Shown in pieces: positions 1 through 6,984 of a DNA stretch of 22,175 bases. Origin of the DNA: Lachnospiraceae bacterium UBA7225 (GTDB lineage: Bacteria > Bacillota > Clostridia > Lachnospirales > Lachnospiraceae). Each line of letters starts with the position of its first letter. Position 1 is the first letter of the stretch. The translations under genes were made by a program, and so were the position numbers. The stretch is from positions 4,010-26,184 of the forward strand of contig DKTR01000137.1 in the NCBI GenBank assembly GCA_002473385.1. The letters run 5' to 3'. The notes beneath the pieces were generated by a model that ran no database searches, had not been told where the DNA came from, and worked only from the letters and a program-made list of their open reading frames with translations.

Positions 1-41
1 GAATATATAGTTAATCGAAAGTAGAGGAAAGGAAAAGTACT

Positions 42-368
42 ATGAGATTAATATTTTTGATTCTTTTCATTTTATGTGACGGAGCACTGGATAAAGAGAA
101 ACGGCAGCCGGAATACATCGTGATCGAGAGAGATTACGCCGGGACGGTTCTGCTGGATCAGGAGACGGGGACGCGGTATTTGAAGACAGATACAGGGCTT
201 TATGAATTAGAGGAAGGGCGAGATGAACAAATGCAGAATGAATACATGTTCAACCGGGCATTCCGGGAATACGTAAACAGATATGCCGCAGACCACGGCA
301 TCACGCCGGAGCAGGCGCTGGAACGCACAGAGGTGCAGCAGGCTGCAAGGTTTTATTCGGAGGTGTAG
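42..368 (+). CDS. Small DUF6440-like phage protein
   Basis: This encodes 108 residues. The core at about residues 25-55 (a Y/F-I-V-I start, then AGT, then D-x-ETGxRYL and a TGLYEL-type turn) resembles DUF6440, a small domain common in Firmicute phages with no known function. The C-terminal half, after about residue 65, is charged and helical and not part of that domain. The first 15 residues are hydrophobic, which is unusual for the family and could mean a short membrane segment or a start placed too far upstream. A purine-rich ribosome binding site (GAGGAAAGGAAAAG) precedes the ATG. The next gene starts 4 bases after the stop, so the two are probably co-transcribed. The family call is from recognition of the pattern only. 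Confidence 0.7.
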   Translation: MRLIFLILFILCDGALDKEKRQPEYIVIERDYAGTVLLDQETGTRYLKTDTGLYELEEGRDEQMQNEYMFNRAFREYVNRYAADHGITPEQALERTEVQQAARFYSEV

Positions 369-372
369 AGGG

Positions 373-612
373 ATGGAACGGATAAGGATCTGCGAATTAA
401 GAGATCTGCAGCGGGGAGATATTATCATACTGCACCATAAGATTCCGGTAAATGCAGCCGTAAAAGAAGATGATAAAACACTGAGGAAATACAGGGTGCT
501 GCAGGTATGCGGAGATTATGCGCTGTGCGAGAGCCTGAACGGGTATCCGCACAAGGAATGCTTCTCGTTCTGCCAGTTGCAGGAAAAGAAAGCGAAGATA
601 TACAGGCAGTAG
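373..612 (+). CDS. Small hypothetical phage protein
   Basis: This encodes 79 residues starting at ATG 373. The open frame runs upstream, but that stretch overlaps the preceding gene and is Arg/Ser-rich shadow sequence. AGAGGG lies directly upstream of the ATG. The protein has an N-terminal 'ERIRICELRDLQRGDIIIL' segment, followed by beta-strand-like residues and a lysine-rich tail. That suggests a compact beta-rich domain, but no family is recognised with confidence. It sits between a DUF6440-like gene and a sigma-like late regulator, in what looks like the end of the early region. I do not assign a function. Confidence 0.65.
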   Translation: MERIRICELRDLQRGDIIILHHKIPVNAAVKEDDKTLRKYRVLQVCGDYALCESLNGYPHKECFSFCQLQEKKAKIYRQ

Positions 613-637
613 TTATGCCGGGAGGGAGGGGATACCG

Positions 638-1072
638 ATGGGAATGACGAGAGACAAGCTGAAGCAGTACCGGGCACTGAAGAAAGAAATTGCCGGACTG
701 GATAAGGCGATTGACAAACTGCGGGAACGGGCGCTTGACATACCGACCGTAATCGGCAAGGTAAAGGGTTCCAGTCATGAATTTCCGTACATAGAGGAGC
801 ATTTCAGCGTCCAGATGGATGAGCCGAGAGAAGCGGATATGATTTCAAGACGCATGCGGATCAGACAGCAGCGGAAAGAAGAATGTGAGAAGCTGGCGCT
901 GGAGATAGAGCAGTTTGTCAGAGAAATACCGGACAGTACGGACCGGCAGATTTTTGAGATGGTGTTTCTGGAGGGAGCGAAGCAAAGAGAGGTAGCTGAG
1001 GCTGTAGGCTATACGCAAGCACGTGTGTCACAGCGAATTAGTAATGTTCTGCAAGATTTATACAATTTATAA
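638..1072 (+). CDS. Sigma-70 region 4-like phage regulator
   Basis: This encodes 144 residues with ribosome binding site GGGAGGGAGGGG about 7 bases before ATG 638. The N-terminal part (about 1-35) is a charged coiled coil, and a middle segment contains SSHEFPYIE, typical of a family of phage sigma-like proteins next to late modules. The C-terminal part, about residues 100-143 (DRQIFEMVFLEG, then REVAEAVGYTQARVSQRIS), is a helix-turn-helix of the sigma-70 region 4 / ArpU-like type. The likely role is binding promoter DNA or host RNA polymerase to switch on late genes. Terminators and a possible promoter follow directly before the packaging module, which fits a late-switch position. The activator role is inferred; the helix-turn-helix is visible. 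Confidence 0.8.
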   Translation: MGMTRDKLKQYRALKKEIAGLDKAIDKLRERALDIPTVIGKVKGSSHEFPYIEEHFSVQMDEPREADMISRRMRIRQQRKEECEKLALEIEQFVREIPDSTDRQIFEMVFLEGAKQREVAEAVGYTQARVSQRISNVLQDLYNL

Positions 1073-1089
1073 AAAATCTATGTTATACT
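1058..1089 (+). promoter_or_regulatory. Possible promoter after the sigma-like gene
   Basis: An extended -10-like element, TGTTATACT, ends at 1089 in an AT-rich stretch. The -35 candidates (TTTATA/TTATAC near 1057-1063) are spaced 20-22 bases away, which is longer than ideal, so a host sigma-A promoter is only weakly supported. A phage-modified promoter recognised with the help of the neighbouring regulator is an alternative. Confidence 0.25.
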
Positions 1090-1107
1090 TATACTGCAAA
1101 AGTTTAA

Positions 1108-1142
1108 GAGGCGGGGAGCCATGATCCTGTCTCTTTTCTTTT
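1108..1142 (+). terminator. Rho-independent terminator
   Basis: Stem GAGGCGGG (1108-1115) pairs with CCTGTCTC (1126-1133), eight pairs including two G-U, around a ten-base loop. It is followed by the T-rich run TTTTCTTTT. It sits just downstream of the sigma-like gene and would end the early transcript. Confidence 0.6.
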
Positions 1143-1168
1143 GCGTCTTTCTTCCTCATAATTTTGTG

Positions 1169-1200
1169 GGCGCCCTGTAGAAATATGGGGCGTCTTTTTT
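1169..1200 (+). terminator. Second rho-independent terminator
   Basis: GGCGCCC (1169-1175) pairs with GGGCGTC (1188-1194) with one G-U pair, around a loop ending in ATATG, and is followed by TTTTTT. Together with the preceding terminator it separates the early genes from the ParB/packaging module. Confidence 0.65.
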
Positions 1201-1239
1201 ACAGGAAGGAAAATGGATTGAATCCAGGAAAGGAACTTT

Positions 1240-2301
1240 ATGGACACAGTTAAAATATCAATCGACCAGATTACCCCATATGACAGGAACGCCAAGAAGC
1301 ATACTCATGAGCAGATTGAACAGATAAAGGAATCCATCCGGAAGTTTGGTTTAACCCGTCCGCTGGGCGTCTGGGGACATCAGAATATTCTGGTATATGG
1401 ACATGGCACATTTCTGGCATTAAAAGAACTTGGGATATCCGAGGTTCCATGCGTCCGTTTGGATCACCTGTCCGATGAAGAGCGAAGGGCGTATACTTTG
1501 GTGGATAATCAGACTACGCTCAATACTTCGTGGGAAGATGCTCTTTTGAAGGAAGAACTGGCAGGAATTTTTGACATTGATATGTCTGTATTCGATTTTG
1601 ATGTGTCAGATGTTCTTAATGATGTCATTGAACAGAATGAGCAGGATGAAGATGATGGATATTATGGGGATGAAAGGGAACGCACAGCGGACGCTTATAA
1701 TATGCTTGAATTTGATGAATCGGCATGCAGGGGATACTATCAGATGCCCTTCCTGGAGCCATGTGGCTGCATTCCGGACGATATAGTATCGTTTAATTAT
1801 ATGCTGTCTGCAAAAGATAAAGATGTCGGAATACATTTCTGCATTGATGACTACCAGTTTGAGAGAGTCTGGACAAGTCCGCAGAAATATATAGAGAAAA
1901 TGAGGGATTTTCAATGTGTTTTCACACCGGATTTTTCTTTATACATGGAAATGCCGGTTGCCATGAAAATCTGGAATATTTACCGGAGCAGGCTGATCGG
2001 ACAGATGTGCCAGCGTGCCGGATTAAACGTTATTCCGACTGTGAGCTGGTGTGAAGAAAAGACCTTTGATTTCTGCTTTGATGGACTGCCGGAAAACAGT
2101 GTATTATCGATCAGTACGATAGGAGTGAAGCGAAACAAAGAAGCATTTTCTCTTTGGAAAGTCGGAGTTGATGAGATGATCCGGCGCCTGCATCCGCAGG
2201 TATTACTGATATATGGCGGTAAAGTAGATTATGATTATGGAAATGTAAGGACGGTTTATTATAAAAATCATGTTACGGACAGGATGAGTGGTGGTGCATA
2301 A
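1240..2301 (+). CDS. ParB-like N-terminal domain fused to DUF4417
   Basis: This encodes 353 residues starting at ATG 1240 behind AGGAAAGGA. Residues 1-110 form a ParB/Srx-type domain: I-T-P-Y-D-R-N-A-K-K near the start, then a GHGTFLALKELG box in place of the GERR box, then P-CVRLDHLSDEERRAY and LVDNQ. Residues 115-150 are a very acidic linker (EQDEDDGYYGDERE). Residues 155-350 match the DUF4417 pattern (FLEPCGCIPDD, GIHFCIDDYQFERVW, VFTPDFSLY, IPTVSW, STIGV, LIYG, VDYDYG). The ParB-like fold in phages often acts as a nucleotide-binding or nuclease-like regulator beside terminase genes; DUF4417 has no established function. The stop TAA shares its last A with the AGG start of the next gene (TAAGG). 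Confidence 0.85.
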   Translation: MDTVKISIDQITPYDRNAKKHTHEQIEQIKESIRKFGLTRPLGVWGHQNILVYGHGTFLALKELGISEVPCVRLDHLSDEERRAYTLVDNQTTLNTSWEDALLKEELAGIFDIDMSVFDFDVSDVLNDVIEQNEQDEDDGYYGDERERTADAYNMLEFDESACRGYYQMPFLEPCGCIPDDIVSFNYMLSAKDKDVGIHFCIDDYQFERVWTSPQKYIEKMRDFQCVFTPDFSLYMEMPVAMKIWNIYRSRLIGQMCQRAGLNVIPTVSWCEEKTFDFCFDGLPENSVLSISTIGVKRNKEAFSLWKVGVDEMIRRLHPQVLLIYGGKVDYDYGNVRTVYYKNHVTDRMSGGA

Positions 2302-2303
2302 GG
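2290..2303 (+). promoter_or_regulatory. Ribosome binding region and AGG start of GGRGA gene 1
   Basis: A GGTGG-type purine element within 2290-2296 lies about six bases before AGG 2301. The AGG overlaps the upstream TAA as TAAGG. Back to the previous in-frame stop (TAA 2262) there is no ATG, GTG or TTG. This is the weakest ribosome binding site of the AGG set. Confidence 0.5.
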
Positions 2304-2693
2304 GGTGGACGTGGTGCGAGATTCGGGGTGAGCGATAAAGGGCACGCATACGGGAATGAATATAAAACTGTACTGCAATCCGGGAATGTTAAATTTGTAA
2401 GAGGAAATTTTGCTGATGGTACAGCGCCATTTGAAACGGAGACAAAAGGACGGGTTTATGTTTCAGTCAATAGCAGGAACCAGTTAAAAACAATAGCATA
2501 TTATGATGCAGAAGGAAAACGCAGTAAATCCATTGATTTAGGGCATCCGCATAAGAAGATGCAGCCGCATGCTCATCATGGTTATGTTCATAACGAAAAT
2601 GATGGCAAAAAAGGTGCGAGCAATTTGACGACCGAAGAAAAGAAAATGGTTGAAAGAGTAAAGAAACTATGGCATAATTATCTTAACAGTTAG
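2301..2693 (+). CDS. GGRGA-motif phage protein, AGG start
   Basis: This encodes 130 residues counted from AGG 2301 as the initiating codon. Reading from there gives x-GGRGARFGVSDKG, the N-terminus I know from a family of small Clostridia/Bacilli phage proteins that normally begin M-GGRGA. The usual automatic start would be GTG 2328, which removes the whole motif and has no ribosome binding site. The body contains SGNVKFVRG, GRVYVSVN, a YYDAEGKR turn, a His-rich stretch (HPHKKMQPHAHHGYVH) and a C-terminal TEEKKMVERVKKLW helix. The His cluster could bind metal, but the function of the family is unknown. It is stop-start overlapped with the ParB-DUF4417 gene, so the two are translationally coupled. 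Its stop codon lies inside the tRNA-like element that follows. Confidence 0.75.
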   Translation, partial: RGGRGARFGVSDKGHAYGNEYKTVLQSGNVKFVRGNFADGTAPFETETKGRVYVSVNSRNQLKTIAYYDAEGKRSKSIDLGHPHKKMQPHAHHGYVHNENDGKKGASNLTTEEKKMVERVKKLWHNYLNS

Positions 2694-2756
2694 GAGTGAC
2701 AGGGTAGCACGGGTTGATAGACCAGGATCCGGTTCGATTCCGGACAGACTGTTAAG
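2682..2756 (+). ncRNA. tRNA-like cloverleaf with a truncated anticodon arm
   Basis: A T-arm is perfect: TCCGG / TTCGATT / CCGGA at 2728-2744. A D-arm is GTG..CAC at 2696-2710 with GGG and A in the loop. The acceptor-like stem 2687-2693 / 2745-2751 has one mismatch and continues outward as CTTAA/TTAAG, making a helix of about 12 pairs. The anticodon arm is only GGT..ACC (2712-2723) with a six-base or smaller loop, too short for a normal anticodon loop. It overlaps the stop codon of the upstream gene, and the following terminator begins at its 3' edge. It could be a tRNA mimic, an RNase P processing site, a decayed tRNA, or part of an attenuator. Confidence 0.55.
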
Positions 2757-2785
2757 GGATTGCAGAAATGCAGTCCCGTTTTTAT
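2756..2785 (+). terminator. Rho-independent terminator
   Basis: GGGATTGCA (2756-2764) pairs with TGCAGTCCC (2769-2777), nine pairs with one G-U, around a GAAA tetraloop, followed by GTTTTTATTTT. It stands between the two GGRGA genes, immediately after the tRNA-like element. Its first bases also pair in the extended stem of that element, so the two structures may compete. Confidence 0.75.
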
Positions 2786-2803
2786 TTTGAAAGGATGATT
2801 GCA

Positions 2804-3205
2804 GTGGGGGGCAGAGGAGCGGGATTTTCGAAGCGCAGTAATTCGGTTATTGATCAAGAAGCAAAGGAACAAACGATCGAGACGTATTATAGAAGGTCTG
2901 GAAAATATGGAACTCATTATGGCGATATTGTCTTGCAGGCAGTAGATAGAGGGGACGGGAATTTAGAGTTCCGGAAGGCAATTGGTGATTTTGATGACAG
3001 CAGACCCAATGCAAATACAGTAGATGTTACATATACATTAAAGGCGGGATCTGTAACGCATTTTAATAACGGGCGAACATATACTTTTGGAATCAACTGG
3101 GATAATGTAAGATCGGTATCTGGAAATACATATGATTTGCGTCGCGAAATGAGAGAGAAGGGTTTTTTATGGGATCAAAAGAAAAAGTCATGGTATAGAA
3201 AATAA
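2804..3205 (+). CDS. GGRGA-motif protein 2 with DUF5710-like C-terminus
   Basis: This encodes 133 residues from GTG 2804, with ribosome binding site GAAAGGATGAT upstream, the same element seen before the capsid gene at 11308 and the tail tube gene at 13781. The in-frame ATG 2795 sits on top of that site and earlier ATGs lie inside the terminator, so GTG is preferred. The product begins M-GGRGAGFSKRS, sharing the N-terminal motif with the preceding gene. It then has a middle region of charged beta/turn segments and ends with NTYDLRREMREKGFLWDQ followed by KKKSWYRK. That ending is similar to the DUF5710-type motif (KxxGxxW…KxW) seen in many DNA-associated proteins. The function is unknown. Only the N-terminal motif is shared with its neighbour; the bodies differ. 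Confidence 0.7.
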   Translation: MGGRGAGFSKRSNSVIDQEAKEQTIETYYRRSGKYGTHYGDIVLQAVDRGDGNLEFRKAIGDFDDSRPNANTVDVTYTLKAGSVTHFNNGRTYTFGINWDNVRSVSGNTYDLRREMREKGFLWDQKKKSWYRK

Positions 3206-3215
3206 TAAAATAAGC

Positions 3216-3235
3216 AAGGAGTGTGACTATCAAGG
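3216..3235 (+). promoter_or_regulatory. Ribosome binding site and AGG start of the small terminase gene
   Basis: AAGGAG (3216-3221) lies 11 bases before AGG 3233. The in-frame stop TGA 3224-3226 leaves only CTA and TCA before the AGG, so no conventional start is possible upstream. GTG 3221 is followed directly by TGA, and GTG 3223 opens a nine-codon frame only. Confidence 0.7.
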
Positions 3236-3754
3236 GCAAAAGGAAAATATGAATACTGGCTGACTGAAGATGGTCTGATGCTTCTTTCTGCATGGGCGCG
3301 AGATGGTGCAACGGATGAAGACATTGCGAAAAATATAGGGATAGCACCTGCAACACTGTACGAATGGAAGAAGCGATTCCCGGAGATTTCGGAGGCCCTA
3401 AAAAAGAGTAAAGAACTTGCTGATATTGTAATTGAAAACGAGCTGTATGAATCGTGCAAGGGCCGTACAGTGACGATAAAGAAGCCGATTAAGGTAAAGA
3501 AAGTGCGGGTTACCGAAAAAGGCGAGCGATTCGAAACTGAGGTTATAGAATATGCAGACGAGGAAGTGCATATTCCCCCTAGTACCACGGCACAGATTTT
3601 CTGGCTTAAGAACAGAAGACCGGATCGGTGGAGAGATAAGCCGGAGGAAAAGAAAACTGATAGTGTGCAGGAACTGCTTAAAAGCATCCAGACTATGGCT
3701 GACATTGTCAGAAACCCTGTTCCGGATAGAAACATAGAGGACTTTGAGAAATGA
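3233..3754 (+). CDS. terS: Terminase small subunit, AGG start
   Basis: This encodes 173 residues from AGG 3233, reading x-AKGKYEYWLTEDGLMLLSAW. That is the usual N-terminus of Clostridia phage small terminases, which normally starts MA(R)AKGKYEYW. The next ATG (3278) would delete 15 conserved residues and has no good ribosome binding site. Residues 26-48 form a helix-turn-helix (TDEDIAKNIGIAPATLYEWK) for recognising phage DNA at the pac/cos site. The rest is helical, with a basic 'KPIKVKKVRV' strand pair and the typical PPSTTAQIFWLKNRRPDRWRD segment near 115-135. The protein forms a ring that loads DNA into the large subunit. Its stop overlaps the large terminase ATG as ATGA, a standard coupled pair. 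Confidence 0.85.
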   Translation, partial: RAKGKYEYWLTEDGLMLLSAWARDGATDEDIAKNIGIAPATLYEWKKRFPEISEALKKSKELADIVIENELYESCKGRTVTIKKPIKVKKVRVTEKGERFETEVIEYADEEVHIPPSTTAQIFWLKNRRPDRWRDKPEEKKTDSVQELLKSIQTMADIVRNPVPDRNIEDFEK

Positions 3755-5076
3755 ACCAGCCGTCGCCATTTACAGAAAATCAGATCAAATATGCAAAGCG
3801 CTGCCTGCATTCATGGTTCAGCGTTGCAGAAGGCGGCAAGCGTGGAAGCAAGAACGTTCTGCAGACGTGGGTATTCTGCAGCCTGCTGGAAACACATCAA
3901 AACCGCATCCATCTGATCGGCGGGGTTTCCACGGCAACGGCACGGCTGAACATTCTTGACTGCGATGGCTTCGGTCTGCTGAATTTCTTTGAGGGAAGAT
4001 GCCGGCCGGGAAAGTACCAGAACCGTGACTGTGTGTATGTCCAGACCAAAACCGGGGAAAAGATTGTTCTGATATCCGGCGGCGGCAAAGACGGGGACGA
4101 AAAACTGATCAAGGGAAATACCTATGGAATGGCGTACATTACGGAAGCCAATGAGTGCCATCCCAATTTTATCAAAGAGGTTTTCGACCGAACCCTTTCC
4201 AGCAGCGACAGAAAAGTTTTCCATGATCTTAACCCGAAAGCCCCGTCAAACTGGTATTATGTGGATATTCTGGATTTCCACGAAAAGATGCAGAAGGAAA
4301 ACCCAGGATACGGGTACAATTATGGACATTTTACCATTGCCGATAATATGTCGATCAGCGATGAGAAGCTGCGTGAGATACTGCAGACTTATGACAAGGA
4401 CACAGTCTGGTATAAGCGCGACATCCTCGGAAACCGGACAGCGGCAGAGGGACTGATATTTAAATATTTTGCCGATAACAGCAGACCTTATATCTGGCGG
4501 GAAAGCGATTTATTTGACCGGAATGGCGTTCTGAAGTTCCGGTTCTTGATGATCACCATAGGGATTGATTTCGGCGGAAACAAGTCACGTACAACGTTCT
4601 ATGCGACAGGATTTCTTCCGGGATTCTCAAAGCTGATCGTGCTGGATGAGGATAAGCTGCCTGTATGTGAAGAGGTTAACACAAAGATGATCCAGGAAAA
4701 GTTTCTGGAATTCTTCCGGCGGGTGGAGGCAAAATACGGGTATATCTGTGAATGCTTCGGGGATAATGCGGCATCTACTCTGATATATGATCTGACACAG
4801 ACTGTATATGAGAATCATCTCCAGACCACAATGAACGGCTGTGATAAAGATACAATACTGAACAGGATCCGTCTGGTGGACAATCTCCTGCGGAGCGGGA
4901 GGCTTTATATACTGGACATCTGTACAGGGCTGATAAAAGCAATATCAGAACTCAAATGGGATGATGAAAAGGAAGACGAGGTGGAAGACTTGAATATCGG
5001 TTCCATCAATGATTACTGGGATGGATTCAACTATTCATTCACGCATTATATGGAGCGGTTGTCGATCACGTATTAA
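3751..5076 (+). CDS. terL: Terminase large subunit
   Basis: This encodes 441 residues starting at ATG 3751, which overlaps the stop of the small subunit. It is the ATPase motor and nuclease that packages phage DNA. A deviant Walker A is at about residues 56-63 (GGVSTATA). The Walker B-like acidic region is the MAYITEANE segment at about 128-136. The coupling/FH(D)LNPKAPSNWYY region follows at about 155. The nuclease domain begins at about 271 (GIDFGGNKSRTTF), with a second acidic motif at about 336 (GDNAAS) and a third near the C-terminal YWDGFNY segment. The length is normal for the family. This gene keeps ATG although its coupled partner uses AGG. Confidence 0.93.
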   Translation: MNQPSPFTENQIKYAKRCLHSWFSVAEGGKRGSKNVLQTWVFCSLLETHQNRIHLIGGVSTATARLNILDCDGFGLLNFFEGRCRPGKYQNRDCVYVQTKTGEKIVLISGGGKDGDEKLIKGNTYGMAYITEANECHPNFIKEVFDRTLSSSDRKVFHDLNPKAPSNWYYVDILDFHEKMQKENPGYGYNYGHFTIADNMSISDEKLREILQTYDKDTVWYKRDILGNRTAAEGLIFKYFADNSRPYIWRESDLFDRNGVLKFRFLMITIGIDFGGNKSRTTFYATGFLPGFSKLIVLDEDKLPVCEEVNTKMIQEKFLEFFRRVEAKYGYICECFGDNAASTLIYDLTQTVYENHLQTTMNGCDKDTILNRIRLVDNLLRSGRLYILDICTGLIKAISELKWDDEKEDEVEDLNIGSINDYWDGFNYSFTHYMERLSITY

Positions 5077-5082
5077 ATAAAC

Positions 5083-5099
5083 AGGCGGTGGTTTAAAGG
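5083..5099 (+). promoter_or_regulatory. Ribosome binding site and AGG start of the portal gene
   Basis: AGGCGGTG (5083-5090) is a near-consensus site and ends six bases before AGG 5097. An in-frame TAA (5094-5096) abuts the AGG, so the AGG is the very first codon of the open frame. Confidence 0.75.
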
Positions 5100-6557
5100 A
5101 ATCTGGTAAATACGGTAAAGGAGTGGTTCGCAATGCTGTTTAAAACCAATATCGATACAGCATTTAAAGTAAATGCGGTCCGGTCTCCGGACATGGAGAA
5201 CGCAATCCGGCTCTGGATGAATATTGCTGCCGGGAAGCCTCCATGGCTCCGCGAAAAGGAATTTATACGGACAATCAGTTTTTCGAACACCATGGCACGG
5301 GAGCTGGCAGGTCTGGTTACACAGAATATTGATATCAAGATGGATGCTGCATATGCCGGCGGAAATGTGCCTTTCCTGCAGGCAGCCATAGACAGCTCAT
5401 TCCTGGAAAAAGCGCAGGATATCATGGAAAAGGTGATACGGTATGGCGGGATAATGGCAAAATGGAACGGTACGGGCGTTGAGTATCTGACACCGGACCG
5501 TTTTGCTGTCACGGAGGCAGATGGTGACGGGCATATCACGGCAGCAACATTTTATTCGTATTATGCTGAGGGGAAAAAGTATTATACCCGGGCAGAATGG
5601 CACCGGTTTGACGGGACAACAGAAGAGGGGCAAAGCATTTATAAAATATCAAATAAAGCATTTATTTCAGATACAGCAGATACTCTCGGGACAGAGATCG
5701 CTCTTTCCCGGACAAAATGGAAGGATATCCAGCCGGAGGCGCGGATTGACGGGCTGGACAGTCCACTGTTTGTATATCTTAAAAACCAGTACAGCAATGT
5801 GATTGATCCGGACAGCCCTCTGGGCGTTTCCAGCTTTGCGGAGTGCACGGAAGAGCTGCGCTGGCTCGATATTGCAATGTCGACCCTCGGGGTGGAAACA
5901 GAGCAGTCGAAACCGGCAATGTTTGTGGATGAAGACACTATTATGTTTGCAAAAAACGCCGGAATCGAAATCCCGGATTTTATCATGGGACTGAGAAGGG
6001 GCGTGAAAGCGGAAAACACTGTGCAGCAGTGGACGCCGGCGCTGCAGACCCAGGCGCGGATTGACGGGATCAATTTCTATCTGTCCATCCTCTCCTATAA
6101 AGCCGGATTTGATCCGGGCTATTTTGTATTTAACGGGCAGTCGATCAGCATTGCCACGGCAACGCAGGTGGAAGCCACGGAACGGCGCACGGTAAACACA
6201 GTGCTGTCATACCGGAACCTTCTGGACCGTCCGAACAGCAATGGCGACGGAAGGACCGGTTTTATCCATGAGATAGTGCATATCATCGACACTATGGCAG
6301 TCATGTCCGGGACGACGTCTCCGGGTGACTATGGAAACTATGAATTATACTGCGATTTTGCCGATATCACGGCAAATGAACAGGAAGACAAGATGTTTGA
6401 CTATCAGCTGGCAAATGCCGGTTATATGTCGAAAGCGCGCTTTCTGGTGCGGCGTCTTGGTCTGACAGAGGACGAGGCACTGGCAATGGTGGCAGAAGCG
6501 GCGGCAGAGCAGAAGGAACTGAACAGAAGTAAGGGAGGGCTATTTGATGACGAATAG
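5097..6557 (+). CDS. Portal protein (SPP1/A118-like), AGG start
   Basis: This encodes 486 residues from AGG 5097, giving x-NLVNTVKEWFAMLFKTNID, a typical phage portal N-terminus. A fallback start is ATG 5133 behind AAAGGAG, giving 474 residues and losing the amphipathic first helix; I prefer AGG because a better-placed AGGCGGTG precedes it. The portal forms the dodecameric ring at the capsid vertex through which DNA enters and to which the connector attaches. Recognisable stretches are RLWMNIAAGKPPWL, NTMARELAGLVTQNIDIKMD, MAKWNGTGVEYLTPD, the PLGVSSFAECTEELRWLD region and the C-terminal TATQVEATERRTVNTV helix. It follows the large terminase by 20 bases and overlaps the next gene by 11 bases. 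Confidence 0.88.
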   Translation, partial: RNLVNTVKEWFAMLFKTNIDTAFKVNAVRSPDMENAIRLWMNIAAGKPPWLREKEFIRTISFSNTMARELAGLVTQNIDIKMDAAYAGGNVPFLQAAIDSSFLEKAQDIMEKVIRYGGIMAKWNGTGVEYLTPDRFAVTEADGDGHITAATFYSYYAEGKKYYTRAEWHRFDGTTEEGQSIYKISNKAFISDTADTLGTEIALSRTKWKDIQPEARIDGLDSPLFVYLKNQYSNVIDPDSPLGVSSFAECTEELRWLDIAMSTLGVETEQSKPAMFVDEDTIMFAKNAGIEIPDFIMGLRRGVKAENTVQQWTPALQTQARIDGINFYLSILSYKAGFDPGYFVFNGQSISIATATQVEATERRTVNTVLSYRNLLDRPNSNGDGRTGFIHEIVHIIDTMAVMSGTTSPGDYGNYELYCDFADITANEQEDKMFDYQLANAGYMSKARFLVRRLGLTEDEALAMVAEAAAEQKELNRSKGGLFDDE

Positions 6558-6984
6558 GGAAATGATCGGACATGCGAACGATCTGAACGCGATTATCATG
6601 GAAGAACAGAAACGACCGGTTGCAGAGCGGGTTTTTAACGGCAGGGCATTCCTGCTGATGATGAGAAACCACCGTTCCCTGCTGGAGGAATACAGGGCAA
6701 ATTACGAAAAAGACCTGCAGGCGCTCAGAGAGAAATTCTACACAAGAAAGGAAACAGATGTGACTGTTCCGGCAGACGAGGCAGCAGGTACGGAGGAGCA
6801 TGTGGAAAAACGCGAAATCGAGGTGCTGAAGCCGGACTGTACGGAGGAGCAGTTTAAGAAAGAGCTGGATGAGCTGCTCAGTCTTGAGACGCGGAAAATC
6901 CAGATTGCAAAAATCAAAGCAGATGATCTGGTGAATGTAAAAGACTTCAGTGTTGCCATGGCACTGGATTTTATGGTGGAGTGA
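6547..6984 (+). CDS. Phage protein of unknown function between portal and minor capsid genes
   Basis: This encodes 145 residues from ATG 6547 (TTG 6544 is also in frame), with AAGGGAGGGC upstream. The start lies inside the end of the portal gene, so it is coupled to it. The sequence is largely helical and charged: an NGRAFLLMMRNHRSLLEEYRAN helix, a variable Thr/Glu-rich middle (about 70-95), and a C-terminal CTEEQFKKELDELLSLE helix pair. The overall shape reminds me of DUF1617-type phage proteins (a short domain, a helical middle and a KEL-EL tail), but I cannot confirm that. The position suggests a head or connector assembly factor. Confidence 0.7.
   Translation: MTNREMIGHANDLNAIIMEEQKRPVAERVFNGRAFLLMMRNHRSLLEEYRANYEKDLQALREKFYTRKETDVTVPADEAAGTEEHVEKREIEVLKPDCTEEQFKKELDELLSLETRKIQIAKIKADDLVNVKDFSVAMALDFMVE

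Noticed and set aside
3278..3754. ATG 3278 as the start of the small terminase gene
   Set aside because: It drops the conserved AKGKYEYW opening and has no well-placed ribosome binding site, while AAGGAG precedes the in-frame AGG 3233.
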